This document shows positions 6,688-14,465 of a stretch of DNA of 37,637 bases, in pieces. The DNA lies in IMG/VR virus record IMGVR_UViG_3300027309_000018, positions 1 through 37,637 of that record. The stretch is one strand, 5' to 3'. Position 1 is the first letter of the stretch. The number at the start of each line of letters is the position of its first letter. Below the pieces are notes generated by a model. It saw nothing but the letters and a program-made list of their open reading frames with translations. It made no database searches and was not told where the DNA came from. The translations under genes and the position numbers were made by a program. This DNA is from a virus.

Positions 6688-9600
6688 TGTTTGATCACTC
6701 CACCAGTGCGCATAATCTGACCTCCACCTGTCACGCTGTCAAACTGTTCGGCGAATTCAGGTAGTTTTGCAGTATTGTTTGCAGTCCTTGCCATCTGCAT
6801 TTCCAGACGCTCCAGTCTCCGCTCAAGCCTGTCAATGGACGCCGCAAACAACCCATAATCAACGCCAGCGTCACTGCCAGCCATGACCCTTCCAAGCTGC
6901 TCTTGATTCCAGTAACGCGCCGGACCGGTTGCTTCAATCTCCCACCCACGTTCACCCACAAGACGTAAGCCACCGGCATGCAAACCGCCGTCTTCGAATC
7001 GAGGAATCCCGTTCCTATCCATTGCTGCAAGAACGTCGCTCTCACTGAAGCCATATAAAAATGCGAGATCACTAGCAGTCCCACCAGCATTGCGGATTGC
7101 ATTGGAAAGACCTACAAAGTCTCCAGTTCCGTCATAGGAATGAAAAATACCGGATAGTCCATCCAGCTTTTTTTCCTGCTCCGAATTTGCGTTCTCGTAA
7201 AGAACCGTGCCGCCCGAGAGAATTGCGGTAGGCTTCTTGTACTTTGAATCGACCGTTGCAAATCCACCGCCACCGCTGCCCCAACTGGGCACAACACCAC
7301 CACCTTTCCCGCCGCCGGGCTTGGTTGAGTCATCGGATTTGAAAAGCCCCGCAATCAAGCGCTCAAAATACGCCTGCACGGTGTCGGTAAGCTCCACCGT
7401 GCCGTTCACAAGTTCTTCCGCTCGCTTGTTCAGCGTGTCCAATCCCTCAATCTGCGCCTGCAGGGCCTTGAGGGATCGCTCCTCGATACTCAGCTGAGAC
7501 TCGCCGAGCTCTCCCAGCTCAGAGAACTTGCCAGCCCACACCAGGGCATCGCGGCGGCGCTCAAAGTCGGTGGCGTAGACGCCGGATGCGAGACCGGCCC
7601 GGGCTGCCTGCACGGCCCCGCCGATGTCGGTGTATTCGGAAAGCTTACGCCCCGACCTCACGCCATCCAGAGCCTGCTCGATGTAGACCATGCCCCGGGC
7701 GGCAGCGAGCTGCGCCGTGGAATCGACGGTGCCGTAAAGCTCCTCGGCTGCACTCTTGAGCACGCCAACCGATGAGGCAATGGCATTGATGGTCTCCTGC
7801 ACCACAGAAACGCGCTGCTGCAGCGCTTCCCGGTCACGGTCCACAGCGCGGCGGAACAGGTCATATGCAGCGGCCTGGGCGGCCTTCTCGTCCTCGATGG
7901 CCCAGATGCGTTCCTGCAGGGCGCGATTGCTCGGGTCCAGGGCAGCCAGCTCGCGGCGGCGCAGCTCGGCCGTGTTGCCCTGCAGTTCCAGCAGCTTGCG
8001 CTCCAGATCCGTGCGCTGGTCCAGGCGCGCGATTTCTTCGCGCAGCGCCTGGTTGTAGTCCCAGGCGGCGCGCTCAGCTTCGCTCATGCCCTCGGTCGCC
8101 AGGCGGCGCAGGGCCTCGCGGTACTTGTCGGTCTGGCCCGTGGCGCGCAGGTACTCGGCTTCCAGCTGCCGGCGGTCGTTCTTGAGCGTGTCCAGCACCT
8201 GGCCGGCAGCATCGGCCACGGCGCCGAATTCCTTGGCCAGCGGGATGAGCTTGGCCAGAAGCTCCACGTCGCCGGCCGCCATGGCGTCCTCGATGAGCTT
8301 GCGAAACTTGGCCTTGGCGTCCTGGCCCATGCGGGGATCGATGTCGATCTTGAGATCCTTCAGCGCCTTGTCCACGGCCTTGGCCGCGTTCTCGATGCGC
8401 TCGCGCTCACTGTAGAAGCTGGTGTAGAACGCATCCATGCCCGCGATCAGGTCCTGGATGCCGCCCGCGCTCTTGATGAGCTTGGCAATGGCTTCGTCAC
8501 CCAGCTTGCCGAAATTGGTGATGTTGCGGGTCCAGCCCTCAATGGCCGCGCCCGTCAGCTCCACGGTCTGCATAGCAGCGTTGAAGCTCTCCAGCGTGAT
8601 GTCTTCGCCCATGTCATCGAAGACATTGCGCATCCAGCTGGGGATATCAGCCTTTTTCAACTGCTCGATCAGGGCACCGCCCATGTCCGCAATGAACTGG
8701 GCATAGGCCTTGGTGGGGTCCGTGCCAAGCGCGCCATCGCGCTTGGTGTAGCTGCTCAGGACCTCGCCGGTCACCTTGTCGATCAGCTTGAAGTAGCCGT
8801 AGGAATCCTCGTCGTCGTACTTGGGATTCGACGCAAAGCCCGCGACGATATCGATCTGCTTGGCGCTGTCACCGGCATATCGCGCGAGACGCTTGTAGAC
8901 ATCGGACAGCGAATCCACGGTCTTGCCAAGTTGCTTCTCAAGATCAGCGTTATGGCGCTTGGTCAGGTCGTCATACCAGTCACCGCCCGCACGATCGAAC
9001 AGCATCTCGGCGGCCTTGTCATTGCCCGCGCCCGTTGTGCTGTAGGCCGCGCCAACGTGGTTGGCACCGCGCGAACCAAATAATCCGCCCTTGAGCAGCG
9101 AGAAAATGGCGATGGCACCCGCAATCCAGGGCATCGCAGCGCCGATGCCAGACATCAGCGAGCCGAAGCTGCTGCCGACACCGGCCCAGCTGCCATTGCC
9201 TGCGATCAAGGCACCGAGGGCATCACCGCCAACCATGCCAACGGCATTGGCACCAGCAAGGCTGGCAGCCGAGGCGCCCGGCAGGAAGCCCCACATTGCC
9301 TGGGCACCTGCACCCAGCGCGCCGAGGTTGTTGAGCATGCCCATGCCTGCACCACCACTCTGGCCAGCAGCAGCGGGTGCGCCAAACAAACTGCCCAGGG
9401 CACCGCCAGCGATCTGGACCGTGGCCTGGATCAACGGCTTGAACACCAGCGTGCGCGCCAGATTCTTCAGGTATTGACCGAATGATTGACCGCCCTGCAT
9501 CAACTGGTCAGCCAGGCTCTGCCCGATCTGGTCCACACCCTTCTGCCACTCCGAGGTGCTGGCCTTGGCAGCTTCTGCCGAGGCTTCGCGTGAGGCCTTC

Positions 9601-11615
9601 ACAGAGGTCAGGCCCAGGCGCTCGCGCAGCAGCTCGATTTCCTGCTGAAGCAGCGCGTGCTCCATGGTCATGGTGCCGGTGAGCGCGGCGGCGCGCTCCA
9701 TCTCGGCCAACTGCTGCTCCTTGCTCAGGATGATGGCCATCTGTCGCTGCTCGATGACCACGCGCTGCTGCTCGGCGCTGAGGCCGATCAGCTCGATCTC
9801 ATCGCGCAGCGCCTGGTTGCTGGCCGTCAGCTCCTCGACTGTCTTGCCCTGGGTGGTCATCCACTCCTGGCGGTACTTGCGTTCCTCCTCGGCCAGCTTC
9901 AGGGCCTTCTGCCTGGCCTCGTTTTCCTTCTCCAGCGTCTTGAGGGTCTTGAGCTTGGCTTCGATGTTGGCGCGCTCTCCCGCATTGAGCCCCTTGAGCG
10001 AGCCCAGCAGATCCTGCGAATACTTGATGCGCAGCTTGTCGGCCTCGCCCAGCTTCTCGCCGCCGGAGATCTCCAGGCGCTGGGCGGCAATCTTTTCCTC
10101 GATGGAATCGACCAGGTTGCCATAGGCCGTGTGCAGCTGCTTGGCCGAGCTGGCACGGGCCTTGGACGATTCGTCCTCCTTGTAGTTTTCCTTGGCCAGC
10201 TTGCTGACCAGGTCCACATATGTCGCCTCTGTGATGCGGCCGTCCTGGCGCAGCTCGTTGAGTTTTTGCAGCTGCGGCAGGTAGTCCTTGTTGACGCCGT
10301 AGAGCTTCTGGCGGATCTCCAGCAGAGCCTGCTCCGCGTCCGCATCCTCCTGGGCCTTTTTCGCGGCAGCCTCTGCAGCGGTGGGCGGATTGATGGACCC
10401 ACGCCCGCCGCCAGCGCCCTTGCTGCTGGCGTTGAGCATGTCCAGCTCGGCCCGCAGCTTGGCAATCTGGTCCTTGCGTGCCTCAATGGTCTTGGCGATG
10501 TTGTCCGCGCCAGCCGTGCGGCCACCCGCCACGGCGCGCGCCATGGCAGCCTCGGAACGCTCGTTCTCGACGCGCAAGGTGGCAATCGCGTCCTCGATGC
10601 CCGCAGCCGTCTTGGCGTACATGCTGACCGCCGCCACGCCGGCACCAGCCACCACGCCAACACCCAGCAGCGCAAGCGTCACCGGATTCGCGGCCAGCAC
10701 AGCCGCCAGCGTGACGATGGCGCCCTTGACCACGCCGATGGCCCCACCCACAGCTACCAGGCCCGCCGCTGCGGCTGCGCCGCCAGCAGCACCCAGGAAG
10801 GTCATCACCACGCCCTGGTGGTTCTCGACCATCTTGCCCAGCCCATCGATGGCGTCTGTGACCAGGCGCACGCCGCCGGCGGCCTTCTCGGAGAACCCCG
10901 TGCTCTCGTTGATCGTGCGGAACAGTTCGTCCCAGGAGTCACCCAGGGCAGCAATGGCGCCGTCCAGGGTCTTGGCACGCTGCTCCATGGCACCGCCGAA
11001 GGCGGTATTGCCAATGTTTTCCAGGTAGTCGGTGATGTCCTTGGCCGAGTTCTTCACCCGGGTCGTGACACCCTGGAACGTGAACGCCACCATGTCGCCC
11101 TGCTTGGACGCCTTGATGCCAAATTCCTTCAGGCGCTCGAATTCGCCCGTGGCCGCATCCGCCACGGCCTCGATCATCTGCATGAGGCTCTTGCCCATGC
11201 CAGCGGCCGTATTGCCGAAGCTGGTGAGCTTGGCCTGGGTGGGATCAAGGCCCAAGGCCTTCATCTTCACGAAAGCCTCGGTGGCCTGGGCCAGCCCATA
11301 GGGCGTGTCCTTGGCAAAGGTCTTGATCCATGCCATTTCCCGGCCAGCGGCCTGGGCACTGCCCGTGACCGTGACCAGCGAGCTGTTGAGCACGTCGAAT
11401 TCGCGCTGCACCGATACCAGCTTGCCGACGAACGCCGTGACCGACACGCCAGCAAACACGCCGCCGAGGATCGTGCCCAGGCGCCCCAGCGAGCCGGCCA
11501 TGCCATCGACCATGCCCGTGACGGTGCGCTTGGACTTCTCGACCTCGGCCTGCAGCTGCGAGCTGTCGCCCGTGATCAGGAACCGCAGGTAATTGATGTT
11601 GCCGGAGCCGATCAT
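6684..11615 (-). CDS. Tail tape measure protein
   Basis: 1643 residues, by far the longest gene. The N-terminal part (about 1-270) matches tape-measure domains: SVTAFVGKLVSVQREFDVLNSS, PYGLAQATEAFVKMKALGLDP. Hydrophobic Gly/Ala segments follow at about 265-330 and in the 770-860 region. Long coiled coils fill the middle, and FEDGGLHAGGLRLVGERGWE near the C-terminus is typical of tape measures. Such proteins set tail length and pass into the host membrane during DNA entry. At roughly 1.5 angstrom per residue the tail would be near 245 nm (inference). The 3' end (below about 7350) is poorer in GC than the rest, so the gene looks mosaic. Confidence 0.93.
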   Translation of the reverse strand: MIGSGNINYLRFLITGDSSQLQAEVEKSKRTVTGMVDGMAGSLGRLGTILGGVFAGVSVTAFVGKLVSVQREFDVLNSSLVTVTGSAQAAGREMAWIKTFAKDTPYGLAQATEAFVKMKALGLDPTQAKLTSFGNTAAGMGKSLMQMIEAVADAATGEFERLKEFGIKASKQGDMVAFTFQGVTTRVKNSAKDITDYLENIGNTAFGGAMEQRAKTLDGAIAALGDSWDELFRTINESTGFSEKAAGGVRLVTDAIDGLGKMVENHQGVVMTFLGAAGGAAAAAGLVAVGGAIGVVKGAIVTLAAVLAANPVTLALLGVGVVAGAGVAAVSMYAKTAAGIEDAIATLRVENERSEAAMARAVAGGRTAGADNIAKTIEARKDQIAKLRAELDMLNASSKGAGGGRGSINPPTAAEAAAKKAQEDADAEQALLEIRQKLYGVNKDYLPQLQKLNELRQDGRITEATYVDLVSKLAKENYKEDESSKARASSAKQLHTAYGNLVDSIEEKIAAQRLEISGGEKLGEADKLRIKYSQDLLGSLKGLNAGERANIEAKLKTLKTLEKENEARQKALKLAEEERKYRQEWMTTQGKTVEELTASNQALRDEIELIGLSAEQQRVVIEQRQMAIILSKEQQLAEMERAAALTGTMTMEHALLQQEIELLRERLGLTSVKASREASAEAAKASTSEWQKGVDQIGQSLADQLMQGGQSFGQYLKNLARTLVFKPLIQATVQIAGGALGSLFGAPAAAGQSGGAGMGMLNNLGALGAGAQAMWGFLPGASAASLAGANAVGMVGGDALGALIAGNGSWAGVGSSFGSLMSGIGAAMPWIAGAIAIFSLLKGGLFGSRGANHVGAAYSTTGAGNDKAAEMLFDRAGGDWYDDLTKRHNADLEKQLGKTVDSLSDVYKRLARYAGDSAKQIDIVAGFASNPKYDDEDSYGYFKLIDKVTGEVLSSYTKRDGALGTDPTKAYAQFIADMGGALIEQLKKADIPSWMRNVFDDMGEDITLESFNAAMQTVELTGAAIEGWTRNITNFGKLGDEAIAKLIKSAGGIQDLIAGMDAFYTSFYSERERIENAAKAVDKALKDLKIDIDPRMGQDAKAKFRKLIEDAMAAGDVELLAKLIPLAKEFGAVADAAGQVLDTLKNDRRQLEAEYLRATGQTDKYREALRRLATEGMSEAERAAWDYNQALREEIARLDQRTDLERKLLELQGNTAELRRRELAALDPSNRALQERIWAIEDEKAAQAAAYDLFRRAVDRDREALQQRVSVVQETINAIASSVGVLKSAAEELYGTVDSTAQLAAARGMVYIEQALDGVRSGRKLSEYTDIGGAVQAARAGLASGVYATDFERRRDALVWAGKFSELGELGESQLSIEERSLKALQAQIEGLDTLNKRAEELVNGTVELTDTVQAYFERLIAGLFKSDDSTKPGGGKGGGVVPSWGSGGGGFATVDSKYKKPTAILSGGTVLYENANSEQEKKLDGLSGIFHSYDGTGDFVGLSNAIRNAGGTASDLAFLYGFSESDVLAAMDRNGIPRFEDGGLHAGGLRLVGERGWEIEATGPARYWNQEQLGRVMAGSDAGVDYGLFAASIDRLERRLERLEMQMARTANNTAKLPEFAEQFDSVTGGGQIMRTGGVIKQ

Positions 11616-11630
11616 GCAGCCCCCTGCAGG

Positions 11631-12086
11631 TCACTTCGGCGCACGCCGGAACGAGCGCAGCATGTCGCCCAGACCGCTGGACACACGCTCGCGCCGCTCC
11701 TCGGCTTGCTCAGGTGACTCATCGACACTGCCTGGCCGAGGGGCGCCAGGGTCCTTGGCAGCGTCCTTGGCGACCAGCCATGCGATGGACAGGTCGCAGA
11801 GCGTTTTGCCCTCCCAGGGCGTGAGCTGCACGCCATGAATGGACTGCCACGCCACCAGCTGCTCGTAGCCGATGGGCGTTTCGCCCATGGGCGATTGCAG
11901 CGATGGCCCCAGGTCGAAGAACACTTCAAGGAGATAGCCGGCCGGCCCAGGGTCGGGCATGTCAGGCTCACGGCCTTCTGCCTTGAATTCCTCGATGCGT
12001 GTGATCCTGGGTTCGTCATCTTGCTGCTGGGTCTTTTTTCCGTTCTTGGGCTTGAGCGGGGCGTTGAGCCACGCCCATGTGCGCAC
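11631..12086 (-). CDS. Tail assembly chaperone, T-part of gpGT (frameshift product)
   Basis: The displayed frame starts at a GTG with no clear ribosome-binding site and encodes about 151 residues. The frame is open further upstream. It joins the gpG-like gene by a -1 shift at a slippery heptamer (12119-12125), giving a junction that reads NF then FQECAEGLSLYVRTWAW. As in lambda, gpG and gpGT would coat the tape measure and recruit tail tube subunits. It lies between gpG and the tape measure, the invariant position for this gene. I think it is made mainly or only as the fusion, covering 12517 to 11631. Confidence 0.75.
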   Translation of the reverse strand: MRTWAWLNAPLKPKNGKKTQQQDDEPRITRIEEFKAEGREPDMPDPGPAGYLLEVFFDLGPSLQSPMGETPIGYEQLVAWQSIHGVQLTPWEGKTLCDLSIAWLVAKDAAKDPGAPRPGSVDESPEQAEERRERVSSGLGDMLRSFRRAPK

Positions 12087-12094
12087 GTAGAGGC

Positions 12095-12517
12095 TCAGTC
12101 CTTCGGCGCACTCTTGGAAAAATTTGCCCAGTCCGCCGCGAAGGCGTTGACCTGGTCAGCCACCCAGCCGGCTGCAGGGTCCGCGTATAGGGCCTGCATG
12201 CCCTCGCGCACGGGACGGCCCTCCAGGTCCAGGCCTTCAACGGAATGCGTGATGTCCGCCAGCAGCGCTGCGGTGTCGGCAGTGCGCTCCTCCAGCGCGC
12301 GGCGGTTTTTCTTGACCAGCGCCATGACGCGGCGCTGGGCGCCCAGCTGGGCCTTGCGGTAGGGCTCCGAGCCAGGTCCGTACACATGGATCAGCACGGG
12401 CTGATCCACAGCCGCATCACCTTGAGCGGGGTCCTTGAAGTACAGGAGTTCGCCAGAGGCATCCTTCAGATGCAGGGCAGCGGTGTCGGCAACGCGGAGT
12501 TGAGAAAGCTTGAGCAT
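12095..12517 (-). CDS. Tail assembly chaperone gpG-like
   Basis: 140 residues from MLKLSQLRVADTAAL; a start 11 codons upstream (MPLSLSFIATT) is also open, and neither has a strong ribosome-binding site. Beta-rich N-terminus (LHLKDASGELLYFKD) and a helical C-terminus (LLADITHSVEGLDLEG, WVADQVNAFAADWANF). Size, order (tail tube, this gene, frameshifted partner, tape measure) and the slippery site 22 bases before its stop identify it as the lambda gpG equivalent, a chaperone absent from the finished virion. Confidence 0.8.
   Translation of the reverse strand: MLKLSQLRVADTAALHLKDASGELLYFKDPAQGDAAVDQPVLIHVYGPGSEPYRKAQLGAQRRVMALVKKNRRALEERTADTAALLADITHSVEGLDLEGRPVREGMQALYADPAAGWVADQVNAFAADWANFSKSAPKD
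12119..12125 (-). promoter_or_regulatory. -1 ribosomal frameshift site (A AAT TTT)
   Basis: Read on the minus strand in the gpG frame, codons GCA AAT TTT TCC contain the heptamer A AAT TTT, an X XXY YYZ slippery sequence in the right phase. After a -1 slip, translation continues without a stop into the downstream frame. The gpG stop follows within nine codons. Confidence 0.82.
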
Positions 12518-12554
12518 GGTGGTGGCGATGAAAGAGAGACTGAGGGGCATGCCA

Positions 12555-12570
12555 CCCGGCCGCAGCCGGG
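12555..12570. terminator. Hairpin between tail tube and chaperone genes
   Basis: CCCGGC-CGCA-GCCGGG forms a perfect 6-bp stem with a 4-base loop just after the tail tube stop. There is no T-run, so it is more likely an mRNA stability element or attenuator that keeps tail tube expression above its downstream genes than a full terminator. Confidence 0.45.
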
Positions 12571-12585
12571 CATGGCAGCGGCGAA

Positions 12586-13254
12586 TTACTCGGGGATGAA
12601 GGTGGCCTGCACCGCCAGATTGGCGAGCACGTTGGCATCGGAGCGCGGGTTCTCCGTGCTGTCGTCGCTCCACTTCTCGAAGTCGAAGCCGGCGGCGGCC
12701 TGCGCGAACACAGGCTTGCCCGTGGCGCCCTGCAGCACGGTCTGGCTTGCGACGCCCACGATGGAGCCATTGGCGCCGGCCGTGTAGGCGAGGGTGAACG
12801 AGATGGCGGGGACTTCGATGATGTCGTTGTCGATTTCCAGCTGTGCCGTGTGCGCCGTGATGGAATCGACGCTGCCCACGTTGAGCTTGAAGCTCATGCA
12901 CTGCGCCGTGAAGTAATGGCTCGAACCGTCCTGCAGGCGGATGCAGTAGCTGTAGCTGTCGTCGGACATGGAGGCGGCCTTCAGCAGAACCTGGCCCTCG
13001 TCGTTCATGTCGCGGGCCATGGGCACGGACAGGCTGCCATCATTGAAGCTGCCTTTGCGCTTGACGATGCGGCGGGTTGCCAGGGGCGAATGCGTGGCCT
13101 GGTTGTATTCCCGGCCCAGTTCGGCCAGGTCGGTGATCTCTGCGATCTCTTTGAAGGCCAGGGCCTGGAAGCCGGCCGCATCGTAGGATGCTGGCCGGGC
13201 GGCGCAGATCAGCAGCTTGCTGCCGGCCGAGGTACGAACGTTTTGGATTGCCAT
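12586..13254 (-). CDS. Major tail tube protein with C-terminal InlB-type repeat domain
   Basis: 222 residues. Residues about 1-150 form a tail tube module (ITDLAELGREYNQATHSPLATRRIVKRKGSFNDGS, SYSYCIRLQDGSSHYFTAQCMSFKLNVG). Residues about 153-222 (YTAGANGSIVG, AAAGFDFEKWSDDSTENPR, NLAVQATF) match a divergent InlB B-repeat/Listeria-Bacteroides repeat. Such an Ig-like add-on would decorate the outside of the tail, as the C-terminal domain of lambda gpV does. It follows the tail terminator gene and precedes gpG. Confidence 0.85.
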   Translation of the reverse strand: MAIQNVRTSAGSKLLICAARPASYDAAGFQALAFKEIAEITDLAELGREYNQATHSPLATRRIVKRKGSFNDGSLSVPMARDMNDEGQVLLKAASMSDDSYSYCIRLQDGSSHYFTAQCMSFKLNVGSVDSITAHTAQLEIDNDIIEVPAISFTLAYTAGANGSIVGVASQTVLQGATGKPVFAQAAAGFDFEKWSDDSTENPRSDANVLANLAVQATFIPE

Positions 13255-13266
13255 GGTCGTTTCCTT

Positions 13267-13737
13267 TCAAGGATGGGATGCCGGGCCGCGCGGGGCGCCC
13301 TCGGCGGTGAGGTATCGGCACAGCCACATGCCGCGCACGATGTAGATGGGTTGGGTAGCGGCGTCGTCCCACTGCCCACGGATGCCGCGCAGACGCGGTG
13401 GGGCGATCAGTAGGCCGCCCAGCACGCCGTCCGCAGCAGGCCCCATGCGCTCCTCGATCTGCGCATGCAGCTCCATGGCCTGCTCGCGCGCCTGGTCGCC
13501 TGTGGCGATGCTGGTGACATCGACCAGGAATTCCCGGTGCAGCGTGGCCAGGCCACCGCGCCCGCCCGAGAGGAGTTCGATGCCCTCGTCTGCCGCGCTG
13601 ATATCAATGGCTGGCAGGGCACTTACCGGGTATGCGTTGCGACCTTCGACGCGGACCTTGTCGCCAGCCAGGGTGGCCGCGAGCACAAGATCCACCCGCC
13701 AGGCGGCCATGATCTGCTGTTGCATGTGCTGCGCCAT
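13267..13737 (-). CDS. Tail terminator (gpU-like) protein
   Basis: 156 residues from MAQHMQQQIMAAWRVD, which starts one base after the stop of the upstream gene. It contains RVEGRNAYPVSALPAIDISAADE and REFLVDVTSIATG, a pattern shared by tail terminator/minor tail U proteins that cap the tail tube and form the surface that meets the head. Position before the tail tube gene fits. A tail completion role is the alternative. Confidence 0.65.
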   Translation of the reverse strand: MAQHMQQQIMAAWRVDLVLAATLAGDKVRVEGRNAYPVSALPAIDISAADEGIELLSGGRGGLATLHREFLVDVTSIATGDQAREQAMELHAQIEERMGPAADGVLGGLLIAPPRLRGIRGQWDDAATQPIYIVRGMWLCRYLTAEGAPRGPASHP

Positions 13738-13738
13738 G

Positions 13739-14047
13739 TCAGGCCACCTCCAGCTGCAGCAGCAGCCAGCCGGACTCGTCGGGCTGGGGCGGCTCGGCGA
13801 TCCTGTAGGTGACCTGGTCGATCTCGATGGGCTCGTCCTGGGCGATGCCCGGCACCATGTCTGCGGGCAGCCGGCAGGCCAGGACATAGGCGCCCACCAT
13901 GCCCAGGGCCTCGCGCGGGCCGCGCCGCAGGATGACGCCGAAGGGCTCGCCGCCCTGCCAGACAGCCACCGCATTGGCGTGGTGCCGCTGCTGGGCCGAG
14001 CGCACGCGCCCTGCCCGCTCAGCGCCTGGGACGAGGAGGGATGTCAT
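13739..14047 (-). CDS. Head-tail joining protein (FII-like)
   Basis: 102 residues from MTSLLVPGAERAG. The C-terminal half (IEIDQVTYRIAEPPQPDESGWLLLQLEVA) resembles small beta-barrel head-tail attachment proteins of the lambda FII type. It lies between the capsid decoration gene and the tail terminator, the usual connector position. Identity to a named family is weak, so this rests on size, order and the C-terminal pattern. Confidence 0.55.
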   Translation of the reverse strand: MTSLLVPGAERAGRVRSAQQRHHANAVAVWQGGEPFGVILRRGPREALGMVGAYVLACRLPADMVPGIAQDEPIEIDQVTYRIAEPPQPDESGWLLLQLEVA

Positions 14048-14064
14048 GCCAGTGCCCGCTCCGC

Positions 14065-14424
14065 TCAGCCCGCGACCGTGCCGATGACGCCGGGCAGGCA
14101 GACGGCGCCCTGCGTGGACGCGCTGTCGGCCGCCTCGAAGGCGAACGCCGCCCCCGTCACGTCGCCGGCCGTGGCCGCGCCGCCCACTGCGAATGCGCCG
14201 GTTTCGACATCCCAGCGCAGGGGCTGGCCCTGCGTCCACGCGGTGCCTGCCGCCTTGGGCAGGACAAATACGCCCACGCGCTCGGCGTTGTAGGACTCGC
14301 CGACCTGGGCCGGGCTATTGGCCACGGCAAGGATGGCACCGATGGCCACGGGCTGGCCTGCTGCCACTGCGGCGGCAGCTGCCGGGACCTCGATGACGTG
14401 GCCGCGCTGTTGGTAGTTTTTCAT
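14065..14424 (-). CDS. Capsid cement/decoration protein (DUF2190)
   Basis: 119 residues starting MKNYQQRGHVIEV. The start is set by an AGGAG 8 bases upstream; an in-frame GTG three codons earlier would sit on the ribosome-binding site. Features of DUF2190 are clear: AAVAAGQPVAIGAILAVANS, ERVGVFVLPKAAGTAWTQGQPLRWD, and a final IGTVAG. These proteins stabilise the expanded capsid lattice. It directly follows the capsid gene in transcription order. Confidence 0.82.
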   Translation of the reverse strand: MKNYQQRGHVIEVPAAAAAVAAGQPVAIGAILAVANSPAQVGESYNAERVGVFVLPKAAGTAWTQGQPLRWDVETGAFAVGGAATAGDVTGAAFAFEAADSASTQGAVCLPGVIGTVAG

Positions 14425-14465
14425 GGGTTGCACTCCTGAAAGCGTGTGTGTGGATGGCGGCGCGT

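Noticed and set aside
9657-11717. 686-codon plus-strand open frame over the tape measure gene
   Set aside because: It mirrors the GC-rich codon pattern of the tape measure on the other strand; composition is low-complexity Leu/Ala/Gly with no domain.
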